This document shows positions 34,489-42,006 of a DNA stretch of 64,000 nt, in pieces. The notes under the pieces were generated by a model. That model worked only from the letters and a program-made list of their open reading frames with translations, was not told the origin of the DNA and searched no databases. The stretch is taken from contig NZ_JANHOF010000016.1 in assembly GCF_024498075.1 (NCBI RefSeq), forward strand, positions 1 through 64,000. The letters are read 5' to 3'. How positions within the stretch are numbered: the stretch's first letter is position 1; every line of letters starts with the position of its first letter. Both the position numbers and the translations under genes were made by a program. The DNA comes from Paenibacillus mendelii (lineage in GTDB: Bacteria > Bacillota > Bacilli > Paenibacillales > Paenibacillaceae).

Positions 34489-35256
34489 TTATTCGAACTG
34501 CTTCGAATAAGCAACTACCTCTTCATATGGCAGTGCCCCTCCGAAGATGTCCAGTGCGCTGCCTATGGTTATATCCAGCTTCCCTTCTGTAAGCGCATTG
34601 AACAAGGCTAGATCTTCAAGTGAACGTGCACCGCCTGCGTAGGTCGTTGGAATCGACACAGACCGGCTTAACAGGCTGACCAGACTTTCTAGAATGCCTG
34701 TCCGCTTGCCTTCGACATCGACGGCATGTACGAGAAATTCATTGCAGTACTGCTCAAGCTCCCGCAAATTGGCTTCGTTCACCTCAAAGCTGCTGAACGT
34801 CTTCCATTGATTCGTAACGACGAACCACTTATGATCTCGCTGCTTGCAGCTCAAATCGATTACCAGCCGCTCTTTGCCGACCTCCGACACGATCCGATTC
34901 AGATGCTCCATATTCAGCTCGCCGTCTTGAAAGATATAAGATGTCACAATGACATGCGAGGCCCCGTTTTCCAAATAATGAGCCGCATTATCTGCCTTGA
35001 TGCCGCCGCCAATCTGCAATCCGCCCGGATATTCGCGAAGCGCGCCTAATGCCGCCTTTTCATTACCTCCGCCAAGCATAATGACATGGCCCCCCGTGAG
35101 CTCGTCACGCTTGAACAAGTCCGCATAGTACGCGGAATCGTATGCAGATACAAAATTTTCGATAACGCCGCCTTGCGAAGCCGCCGCTGTCAACGATTCG
35201 CCGACAATTTGTTTCACTTTCCCGTTATGAAGATCGATGCACGGTCTAAATTTCAT
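34489..35256 (-). CDS. hisA: Eukaryote-type HisA (HIS6-like) ribotide isomerase
   Basis: About 255 residues. The start FRPCIDLHNGKVKQIVG and later GGGIKADNA, VIDLSCKQRDHKWFV, NQWKTFSSFEVNEA, EFLVHAVDVEGKRTGI, TYAGGARSLEDL and SALDIFGG match yeast HIS6 far better than typical bacterial HisA. It would isomerise ProFAR to PRFAR in histidine synthesis; the first catalytic Asp is in CIDLHNG and the second in HAVDVEG. ATG 35256 follows GAGGAA by about seven bases. No other his gene is nearby, so it is an orphan, and it may serve another pathway or be a transferred gene. Confidence 0.85.
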   Translation of the reverse strand: MKFRPCIDLHNGKVKQIVGESLTAAASQGGVIENFVSAYDSAYYADLFKRDELTGGHVIMLGGGNEKAALGALREYPGGLQIGGGIKADNAAHYLENGASHVIVTSYIFQDGELNMEHLNRIVSEVGKERLVIDLSCKQRDHKWFVVTNQWKTFSSFEVNEANLRELEQYCNEFLVHAVDVEGKRTGILESLVSLLSRSVSIPTTYAGGARSLEDLALFNALTEGKLDITIGSALDIFGGALPYEEVVAYSKQFE

Positions 35257-35307
35257 ATTGGTATTCCTCACCCTCGTATGTAAATCTTCTAGGCTCATTG
35301 TATCAGA

Positions 35308-36144
35308 TTATGGCTTATTTCCGTAGACAGATGCTAGATAATGGGCCACGCCATGCTCCGCATTGGCCAGAATCGTTCCCGATGCCGCTTGAATAACCTG
35401 CTCATGCGCATTGGATACCGCATATTTCTCGTCCGCTGCCTCGAACATCGGCAAATCATTCAAATTATCTCCGAAACATACGAGCTTGCTTGCGTCGGCA
35501 TACTGCTTCAGGAATATACATGCATCCCGCTTATTTGCCTGGCTGTTGGCGATCTCCAGCCAATAGTATCCCGGCGTGTAGATATCCGGTCCAAAATGAC
35601 AAATCGCCTCGCTGCGATAACGGAATGCTTCATAGACAGGCAAAAGACGCTCCAGCGTATCAATGGCATTGACCGTCAAAACCGACTCCTCACGATGATT
35701 ATCAAAGCCGGTCACCAATTGAAATCGCGAATCACCAAGCAGGGTTCGGCTTGTAATGTAGTTCTCTTCGCTTGCATTGCGAATCCCCTTATAGTAAACA
35801 TGCGGGACGCCATTGTCGTCTAGCGTATATAGAAGCGGCTGCAAGTCATTATGCATGTAAGCAGCCAAGACTTCCATTGTGAAGGGGTCCGGAAGAAAGT
35901 TAGACCGGATATTGCGCCTTGTCAGCGGATCATGAATAAACACGCCGTTCATATAGGCTACAGGCAGACGCAGGGAAAGATCCCGAAGCAGCCAAGAGGC
36001 GGATTCAATTGAGCGCGCCGTCGCTACCGTGAACAGCATGCCCCGATCAATCAAATCATTCAGAATTTCCACGCTTTCCGGGCTTACGAGCTGCTCATCA
36101 TTGAGCAGCGTCCCGTCCAAATCGGAAATGTACAAGACCGACAA
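35308..36144 (-). CDS. Cof-type HAD phosphatase
   Basis: A 278-residue HAD-superfamily hydrolase of the Cof/type IIB group. Motif I DLDGT is at residues 8-12, motif II TVATARS at about 39-45 and motif III/IV is LVCFGDNLNDLPMFEAAD near residue 225. The large C2-type cap lies between about 85 and 185. The start is a TTG with AGGAGG seven bases upstream. Likely dephosphorylates a sugar phosphate or cofactor. It lies 51 bases upstream of the hisA-like gene on the same strand. Confidence 0.88.
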   Translation of the reverse strand: MSVLYISDLDGTLLNDEQLVSPESVEILNDLIDRGMLFTVATARSIESASWLLRDLSLRLPVAYMNGVFIHDPLTRRNIRSNFLPDPFTMEVLAAYMHNDLQPLLYTLDDNGVPHVYYKGIRNASEENYITSRTLLGDSRFQLVTGFDNHREESVLTVNAIDTLERLLPVYEAFRYRSEAICHFGPDIYTPGYYWLEIANSQANKRDACIFLKQYADASKLVCFGDNLNDLPMFEAADEKYAVSNAHEQVIQAASGTILANAEHGVAHYLASVYGNKP

Positions 36145-36184
36145 CCGGCTTCCTCCTCTTCTCTATTGCTATCCGCTCCGGCAG

Positions 36185-36886
36185 CTAACGGTTATCCAGC
36201 ATCATCGTTAATTCGGATAATGATTGTATCGCGAACTTGGGCTGATGCAATTCTCCGATAGGCAGACCAACAGGGTTATAATAGCAAAAATCGATTCCGG
36301 AGCGTTCGGCTCCTATGTAATCATCCTGCAGGGAATCTCCGACAAACAGCACCTCGGAATGATCCAAGCCAAATGCATGAACCGCCGAATCGAAGATGGC
36401 GCGGTCAGGCTTCCATAGACCCATTTCATCGGAGATAAAGAGATGATCGAAATAATGATCCATTCCGCCCGTCTTCAGCCTGGCCCGTTGGGCTTCGCCT
36501 ATGCCGTTGGAGATAATACCAAGGGGATAACGGCCATGCAGAGTCAACAGAACATGGTGCGCCCCCTCCATCACATGGCAGGTATTACAGAATAAATGCC
36601 AATACGTCTTCGCCAGAGGATCCGATAGGGACGGGTCGAACCCCAACTGGGCAAGCGTATCCCGGAAGGAGAAGTGAAGCACCTGACTGATGTGGATCTG
36701 CCGCTCCACCCGCTCGCTCCAGTATGTCCAGTTAATGGGCGCGAATACGCTCCGGAACGTCTCCCATTCAAATCCCCCCAGCTCCAGAAGCCGATGTTGC
36801 GCAATCGCGCGGTGCATGGCATCCAGCTCGCTTGAAGTATAATCGAGGAGCGTGTTATCCAGGTCGAATAATATCGCTTTGTACAT
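36185..36886 (-). CDS. YjjG-like HAD phosphatase
   Basis: A 233-residue HAD hydrolase with a C1 helical cap. Motif I DLDNTLLDY is at residues 8-16, motif II GIISNG at about 122, and motif III/IV KPDRAIFDSAVHAFGL followed by VLFVGDSLQDDYIGAERSGI. This resembles YjjG, a nucleotidase that removes odd pyrimidine nucleotides. ATG follows a GAGAG site. It is separated by 40 bases from the following Cof-type gene. Confidence 0.87.
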   Translation of the reverse strand: MYKAILFDLDNTLLDYTSSELDAMHRAIAQHRLLELGGFEWETFRSVFAPINWTYWSERVERQIHISQVLHFSFRDTLAQLGFDPSLSDPLAKTYWHLFCNTCHVMEGAHHVLLTLHGRYPLGIISNGIGEAQRARLKTGGMDHYFDHLFISDEMGLWKPDRAIFDSAVHAFGLDHSEVLFVGDSLQDDYIGAERSGIDFCYYNPVGLPIGELHQPKFAIQSLSELTMMLDNR

Positions 36887-36920
36887 TGAGACGATCTCTC
36901 CTCCGCATAAATAAACCGTA

Positions 36921-37331
36921 TTAGATCTGTATCGACCGGATGATCCGGTACAGCATAAACCCGATTAATGCTCCTGCCGAGTTTAGTATAATGTCATCAA
37001 TGTCGAAGCTCCCTCGTTTGAGTAGCATCTGCATGGTCTCCAGAACGAAGAGCACAGCTATGAACCGGAACATAAATCGAAAGAAGCCGTATTGCAGCAG
37101 ATATGGAATCGCAAGGCCGAACGGTACGAATACCGCCACATTACCGACGATATTGATGACCCACATTTTGAAGCGAAAATGGTCGGCGTGGTTGAAGTAT
37201 AATTGGATCGTCTGAAACGGGATGTAGTTATATCTGTAGCCGCTGCCTGCTGTATCGCTTCTCCCAAAGCCGATGAACATCCAGTAGAGCAGTAAGCCGG
37301 TATAAAGAAGGAGAAGGATAGCGGCAAACAT
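36921..37331 (-). CDS. VanZ-like membrane protein
   Basis: A 136-residue protein with four hydrophobic segments: LLLLYTGLLLYWMFIG, WVINIVGNVAVFVPFGLAIPYLL, FIAVLFVLETMQML and a C-terminal LNSAGALIGFMLYRII. The NIVGNVAVFVPFG and SFDIDDIILNSAGALIGF stretches are the VanZ hallmarks. In enterococci VanZ lowers teicoplanin binding; in most Bacillota the role is unknown. The ribosome site is weak. Confidence 0.85.
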   Translation of the reverse strand: MFAAILLLLYTGLLLYWMFIGFGRSDTAGSGYRYNYIPFQTIQLYFNHADHFRFKMWVINIVGNVAVFVPFGLAIPYLLQYGFFRFMFRFIAVLFVLETMQMLLKRGSFDIDDIILNSAGALIGFMLYRIIRSIQI

Positions 37332-37369
37332 TCGTAAGAGCTTGACAGGCTTCCTCTCCTCTTCTGGCC

Positions 37370-38122
37370 TTAATTTTGCGCGAACGGCTTCACGCGGTAC
37401 CAGTACTTGTAGATCGTCTCGAAGCCAAGCTTGTCATATAGACGAACAGCCGGCTTATTACTCTCCGCCACAAGCAAATAACAAGCTTCGGCCCCGCGTG
37501 CTTCCCCCCATTCCAGCAAATGACGGATTAATTGTTCTCCATGGCCATGTTGACGATGCCCGGGTGCAGTCATAATGTCGAATAACCCCAAATAATGGTC
37601 ATCTACCACTCCAAATCCACACGATACCGGCACGCCATCCTTATAGACAGTCGCAAAGCCTTGCTTCAGCGGGGATCGCTCAAGTAGCTTGCGCGTCGTT
37701 GAGAGCTGGCTCGCGGTAAGCTGATGAAGCGAAGCGGCCATCTCCAGCCAGCCTTCTGACAAGGACTCCTCAAAACGAACATCGCCACGGCTTGGAGGCA
37801 GGCGCCCGGGGAGTTCGCGCAGCTTCACACAAGAAGGATCAGCAAGCTTGTAGCCGGATTGTGACAGCATTTCATCAAGTGCTGCAGGTTGAATGAACGG
37901 CGTTATTTTGAACACGGCATCCAGTCCGACACCAGCATAGAACCGTTCCACGTTCTGGATCTGTTCCTTCACATCAGTAATTGAACAATCAGAATACAGA
38001 GGGCTGACGGAATTGGAACGTTTGGTATATCCATTGGACACACGCAGCAGCCACCCGTCACGCAGGACGGTTTGCAAGGCTGGCCATGCGTTCAATGCAG
38101 CTTCCTCGATCTTTTTGTACAT
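37370..38122 (-). CDS. GNAT-family N-acetyltransferase
   Basis: A 250-residue protein with the motif A region LFDIMTAPGHRQHGHGEQLIRHLLEWG (R-x-x-G-x-G/H-type P-loop) near residue 185 and the NKPAVRLYDKLGFETIYKYWYRVKP ending characteristic of GNATs. The N-terminal 110 residues form an extra domain that begins with AWPALQTVLRDGWLLRVSNGYTKRSNSVSP, typical of a Bacillota acetyltransferase family. GAGAGG lies nine bases before the ATG. Substrate unknown. Confidence 0.87.
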   Translation of the reverse strand: MYKKIEEAALNAWPALQTVLRDGWLLRVSNGYTKRSNSVSPLYSDCSITDVKEQIQNVERFYAGVGLDAVFKITPFIQPAALDEMLSQSGYKLADPSCVKLRELPGRLPPSRGDVRFEESLSEGWLEMAASLHQLTASQLSTTRKLLERSPLKQGFATVYKDGVPVSCGFGVVDDHYLGLFDIMTAPGHRQHGHGEQLIRHLLEWGEARGAEACYLLVAESNKPAVRLYDKLGFETIYKYWYRVKPFAQN

Positions 38123-38192
38123 TTATACCATCCTCTCTTCGATTGGGATATGTATAAATATACATTATTATGTTTTTTTATTCAAAATGTTA

Positions 38193-38687
38193 TCAGAGTA
38201 TTTTCTGATAGGATTTCAGGTCCAGCCAGCGGTCAAATTTATAAGCGACCTCTTTATAGCAGGCACACTGTTCGTAGCCCAGCTTCTCGAACAACCGCAA
38301 ACTCCCTTCGTTCTCGCTGCAAATCGTGGCAATAAACGAATGGATATGGTTCTCACGGGCTAACTGCTCTACAAACGGAACGGCATAGCTTCCGATCCCC
38401 TGTCTGCCAAAGGCCGGCTCCAAATATACCGTGACCTCTGCCGTCACCTTATACGCCGCTTTCTTCTTATGCTGCGTATACAATACATATCCGGCATAAT
38501 GACCATCCGAGAGGATGATCAGCGAGCGGTACAACTCGTCCATCGGTTGGATTAACTGATGCATCTGTTCCGCGCTCACCGGTTCCATATCGAACGATAC
38601 GGTCGTGTGCTCGACATAATAATTGTAGGTGTTCCTCACTTGCTCCAAATAAGACTCTGTATAGTCAATAAATGTTAGTTTATTCAT
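38193..38687 (-). CDS. GNAT-family N-acetyltransferase
   Basis: A 164-residue single-domain GNAT: TAEVTVYLEPAFGRQGIGSYAVPFVEQLARE is motif A with the GRQGIG P-loop, and ENEGSLRLFEKLGYEQCACYKEVAYKFDRWLDL is motif B. The tight resemblance is to phosphinothricin/methionine sulfoximine-type acetyltransferases, though activity is not shown. GAGGTGG lies four bases before the ATG. It is divergent from the chemoreceptor gene. Confidence 0.87.
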   Translation of the reverse strand: MNKLTFIDYTESYLEQVRNTYNYYVEHTTVSFDMEPVSAEQMHQLIQPMDELYRSLIILSDGHYAGYVLYTQHKKKAAYKVTAEVTVYLEPAFGRQGIGSYAVPFVEQLARENHIHSFIATICSENEGSLRLFEKLGYEQCACYKEVAYKFDRWLDLKSYQKIL

Positions 38688-38892
38688 GATGCCACCTCAT
38701 AATTGTTCTAGTCAACTTAACAGAAACCTAACAATCGTCAAGAAAGATTTCTAATAGATGCTTGTTATACTTGTCTGCAGCTATTATAACCTCCCTCTCT
38801 ACATCAGAATAATAAGAAAATTATTCATCCCTCTATTTCTTTGCACTTGTTCAGACGATAAATATCTTACTACAACGAGAGGTGTGACTGCA

Positions 38893-40647
38893 TTGTTCAT
38901 TGCAAAATATTTTAAAACGAAAAGCTTGCTGTTCACAAGTTCATTGGTATTGTCCCTTATTTTCACGGTGGTCCTCGGAAGCAGTGTGTGGTTATCGTAT
39001 AACCAGCAGCGGCAGGCATACTTGAATGAGTTCGAGCAGTATGGACAGAGCTTATCCGCTCAAATTAAAGCAAACAGCGCATCACTGACAACCGCTCATG
39101 ATATGATCGCGACGAAGCAGGGGAGCGGTGACGCTGCCTTCTCTATTCTTAAGATGCAGCTGGATGCGATGGCAGAGAGTACATCGATCGCGAATTCGTA
39201 TGTATTCATGCCAGATAAGATAGAAAAGGACGGAAAGACGTTTCTCTTGAACATTCAGGAGAATCAAAGCCTGACGGACTTGGGTCTGCTTCCCGGCACT
39301 GAATATGAGCTGAACTCCTACTTCTTGGAAGGTTATGAAGAGGCTATGCGCGATGGTTGGGCGGTTACGGATTCATACTCCGATTCCATGGGCGATTGGA
39401 TTTCTTACTTGGCTCCGATCCGCGACAAGAACGGAGAGATCATCGCTCTATTCGGACTCGATTTCGATTATGGTACCGTCAAGAAAGAACTATCGTTCAT
39501 GCTGTGGACCAATCTGGGCGGCGGCTTCGCATTCATACTCATCTCGATCCTGATCGTCGTATCTCTTATCCGGATCGCCGTGAGACCGCTTCGCAAGCTC
39601 GCTGAATTATCCAAGCTTGCTTCGCAAGGCGACTTAACCGTATCCATTCCTATTACGAACGGCAATGAAATCGGTCAAGCTGCGGAATCCTTCAACATGA
39701 TGATCGCAAGCCTTCGCGATCTCACCCGGAGCATTCGCACCACCTCAGCTGAAGTATCCGAATCGGCTTCCAATCTGCAGGAGAGCGCTAAGCAGACAGC
39801 TGAAGCAACGCAGGAAATTGCGGAAGCGATTCAAAGCGTCGCAGCCGGCTCCGACACGCAGCTGCAGAGCTCGAAGGAATGTCAGCGGGCAATGATCGAG
39901 ATGGCGACCGGCATTCAGCGAATCGCGGAATCGTCCTCCGTCGTATCGGATTTAGCCGCGGATACAACCACAAGCGCCTCGGCTGGCGAGTCGGTTATAG
40001 CAAGCACGGTTAACCAAATGCAAACCATCGAGCATAATTTATCCAGTTCGGTGGAGACCATTCATGAATTGAAAGAGCTGAGCGGCCGAATAGGCGAAAT
40101 TATGGCGCTCATCGCTGACGTTGCCAACCAGACCAATCTGCTTGCGCTGAATGCTTCCATCGAAGCCGCTCGTGCCGGCGAACATGGCAAGGGCTTTGCC
40201 GTCGTCGCTCAAGAAATACGCAAGCTGGCCGAACGCTCCCGGGAATCCTCCGAGCAAATCGAATCGATTCTCCAAGGCATCGGCACCCGCACTACGCAGG
40301 CTGTCTCCTCTCTGGAGCAGTCCATGACGGAAGCGCGCACGGGAACATCCGTCGCCCATCAGGCCGGCGATACGTTCCGTACGATCGTTCACGCTATTCG
40401 TCAAGTGTCTGAGCAGGTTCAAGAGGTATCGGCAGCTTCGCAGCAAATGTCCGCGGGGAGCGAGCAGATCGCAGCTTCGCTTGAAGAGCTGGAGCGCATT
40501 GCTTCCGTGTCGTCACAAGACTCGGAGAACGTCGCCGCTTCATCAGAAGAACAGCTTGCCGCTATGGAAGAAGTCGCGAGCTCTTCCGAGCAGCTTCGCG
40601 AGCTTGCGAATAGCTTGAACCGCACCATTGAGCGGTTCAAGGTTTAA
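38893..40647 (+). CDS. Methyl-accepting chemotaxis protein
   Basis: About 584 residues. TM1 is at about residues 10-32 (SLLFTSSLVLSLIFTVVLGS), an extracellular sensor domain of about 155 residues follows, TM2 lies near 205-230 (GGGFAFILISILIVVSLIRI), then a HAMP domain (VRPLRKLAELSKLASQGDLTVS). The signalling domain ends near 580 with the conserved hairpin tip NQTNLLALNASIEAARAGEHGKGFAVVAQEIRKLAERS. No ATG is near; TTG 38893 with GAGAGG about 8-10 bases upstream is the best start, GTG 38884 is in frame. It would relay ligand binding to CheA. No ligand can be assigned. Confidence 0.9.
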   Translation: MFIAKYFKTKSLLFTSSLVLSLIFTVVLGSSVWLSYNQQRQAYLNEFEQYGQSLSAQIKANSASLTTAHDMIATKQGSGDAAFSILKMQLDAMAESTSIANSYVFMPDKIEKDGKTFLLNIQENQSLTDLGLLPGTEYELNSYFLEGYEEAMRDGWAVTDSYSDSMGDWISYLAPIRDKNGEIIALFGLDFDYGTVKKELSFMLWTNLGGGFAFILISILIVVSLIRIAVRPLRKLAELSKLASQGDLTVSIPITNGNEIGQAAESFNMMIASLRDLTRSIRTTSAEVSESASNLQESAKQTAEATQEIAEAIQSVAAGSDTQLQSSKECQRAMIEMATGIQRIAESSSVVSDLAADTTTSASAGESVIASTVNQMQTIEHNLSSSVETIHELKELSGRIGEIMALIADVANQTNLLALNASIEAARAGEHGKGFAVVAQEIRKLAERSRESSEQIESILQGIGTRTTQAVSSLEQSMTEARTGTSVAHQAGDTFRTIVHAIRQVSEQVQEVSAASQQMSAGSEQIAASLEELERIASVSSQDSENVAASSEEQLAAMEEVASSSEQLRELANSLNRTIERFKV

Positions 40648-40661
40648 CCGCTAATCTATGG

Positions 40662-41222
40662 CTAGAACACCTCCGGATCGATGAGCGCATTCCAATGCAC
40701 GAGGGGCCCGCCGTCAGCGTCGATGGACATGGTCCCCGAGAAGATGTGCTCCCGATCCGGATTTTCAATATAATGGGCAAATACAGCATGATGAATCGCG
40801 GAGGAACGCAGCCCGCCAACTTCTTCCGGCCTATGCCAGCCTAGCTCTCCCTCATCGGACTCAACAACATTCGCCCGTTTCGTTTCACCGACATATACAT
40901 ACTGCTGCCGCATTTCATCTCCTTTTAGCCGCAGCAGAATATACTTCAGCTTTAGCTCGCTTACATCTTCCCGCTTCAGTCCTGTCTCCTCTTCGATTTC
41001 ACGGTAACAAGCATCGATCGGATCGTTCAACTCATCCGTCTCCATATGCCCACCTATTCCACTGTAGAAAGGCATCGTCTGGCGCTGCCAGTTGGACGCT
41101 TGTTTTTTCATCAGCAGCACCTTCCCGCCATGGAACAGAAACGCCACTGCCATCTGTCTCGTTCGAATCGTCACGTTCTGGACCGCCCTTCTATCCTCTG
41201 CAGCTTCATTCTGATGATTCAT
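40662..41222 (-). CDS. Nudix hydrolase
   Basis: About 186 residues. The Nudix box runs from Gly58 to Leu82: GGHMETDE, then ACYREIEEETGL. Between the first Glu and REIEEETG there are nine residues instead of the usual seven, a two-residue insertion, with the metal-binding Glu set kept. ATG 41222 overlaps the stop of the C26 peptidase gene as ATGA, and GGGGAGGA lies four bases before it, so the genes are coupled. It is the last gene of a unit with a PurO-like and a DHODH-like gene. Confidence 0.85.
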   Translation of the reverse strand: MNHQNEAAEDRRAVQNVTIRTRQMAVAFLFHGGKVLLMKKQASNWQRQTMPFYSGIGGHMETDELNDPIDACYREIEEETGLKREDVSELKLKYILLRLKGDEMRQQYVYVGETKRANVVESDEGELGWHRPEEVGGLRSSAIHHAVFAHYIENPDREHIFSGTMSIDADGGPLVHWNALIDPEVF

Positions 41223-41953
41223 TCTTCCTCCCCGGCTTTGCTTTCCTTGCACGCCTGTATGAATGCCTCGAACAGCTTACGTGAAATCTCATCCACCTGG
41301 GCTGACGTCTCCGGATGCCACTGAACGCCGAGGACAAAGGGATGCGAGACGCTCTCGATCGCTTCAATGATTCCATCCTTCGCTGTTGCTACCGTTGTAA
41401 AGCCATCCGCAGTCCTGCTCACCGCTTGGTGGTGAAATGTATTCACCCGGAATTCTTCGGCTCCGGCGATACGATGCAGCAAGGAACCCGGCGTCACTTG
41501 TACCGTATGTGCCAAGTACGTAGCAGGCGCTTGCTGGCGATGTTGAAGCCCCTCGCACTGCCGCTCGATATCCTGATACAGCGCTCCGCCCGCAGCCACA
41601 TTAAGCACTTGAATTCCCCGGCATATCGCAAATATCGGCTTGCCAAGACGCAGGCATTCCTGGGTAAGCCTGATTTCCAGCCGGTCGCGCTCGGGAGTAA
41701 TGCGGCCAAGCCCGCGATGCGGTTCTTCACCGAAGTAGGAAGGGTCGATGTCGGCTCCTCCGGTCAACAGCAGCCCATCTATTAGATTCGCGTATTGAGA
41801 GATTTCCGGCATCTCGCCCCCTAATGGGACGATGATTGGCAGCCCGCCCGCACGCATCGTACACTCCGTACTGTTAACGGCGCCATCCTCCTGGGAGCTT
41901 GTTACACCAATAACGGGCTTCTTCATCGAAACGGTTGCTTCTACGGCGTCCAT
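41219..41953 (-). CDS. Peptidase C26 / PuuD-like glutamine amidotransferase-type hydrolase
   Basis: A 244-residue class I amidotransferase-like protein. The nucleophile Cys is in FAICRGIQVLN near residue 108 and the His-Glu pair is in VLGVQWHPETS near residue 215. N-terminal VIGVTSS and GLLLTGGADIDPSYFGEEPH are typical of gamma-glutamyl-GABA hydrolases. It would cleave a gamma-glutamyl bond. It lies 53 bases after the DHODH-like fusion gene on the same strand. Confidence 0.88.
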   Translation of the reverse strand: MDAVEATVSMKKPVIGVTSSQEDGAVNSTECTMRAGGLPIIVPLGGEMPEISQYANLIDGLLLTGGADIDPSYFGEEPHRGLGRITPERDRLEIRLTQECLRLGKPIFAICRGIQVLNVAAGGALYQDIERQCEGLQHRQQAPATYLAHTVQVTPGSLLHRIAGAEEFRVNTFHHQAVSRTADGFTTVATAKDGIIEAIESVSHPFVLGVQWHPETSAQVDEISRKLFEAFIQACKESKAGEEE

Positions 41954-42006
41954 CTAGCCACCCCTATTATCCATATATTATTATACTCATCGACAACTCT
42001 TCTTCT

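Noticed and set aside
38834..38862. Sigma-D type flagellar promoter for the chemoreceptor gene
   Set aside because: GACGATAA resembles the -10 (6/8), but the -35 TAAA is missing at the right distance.
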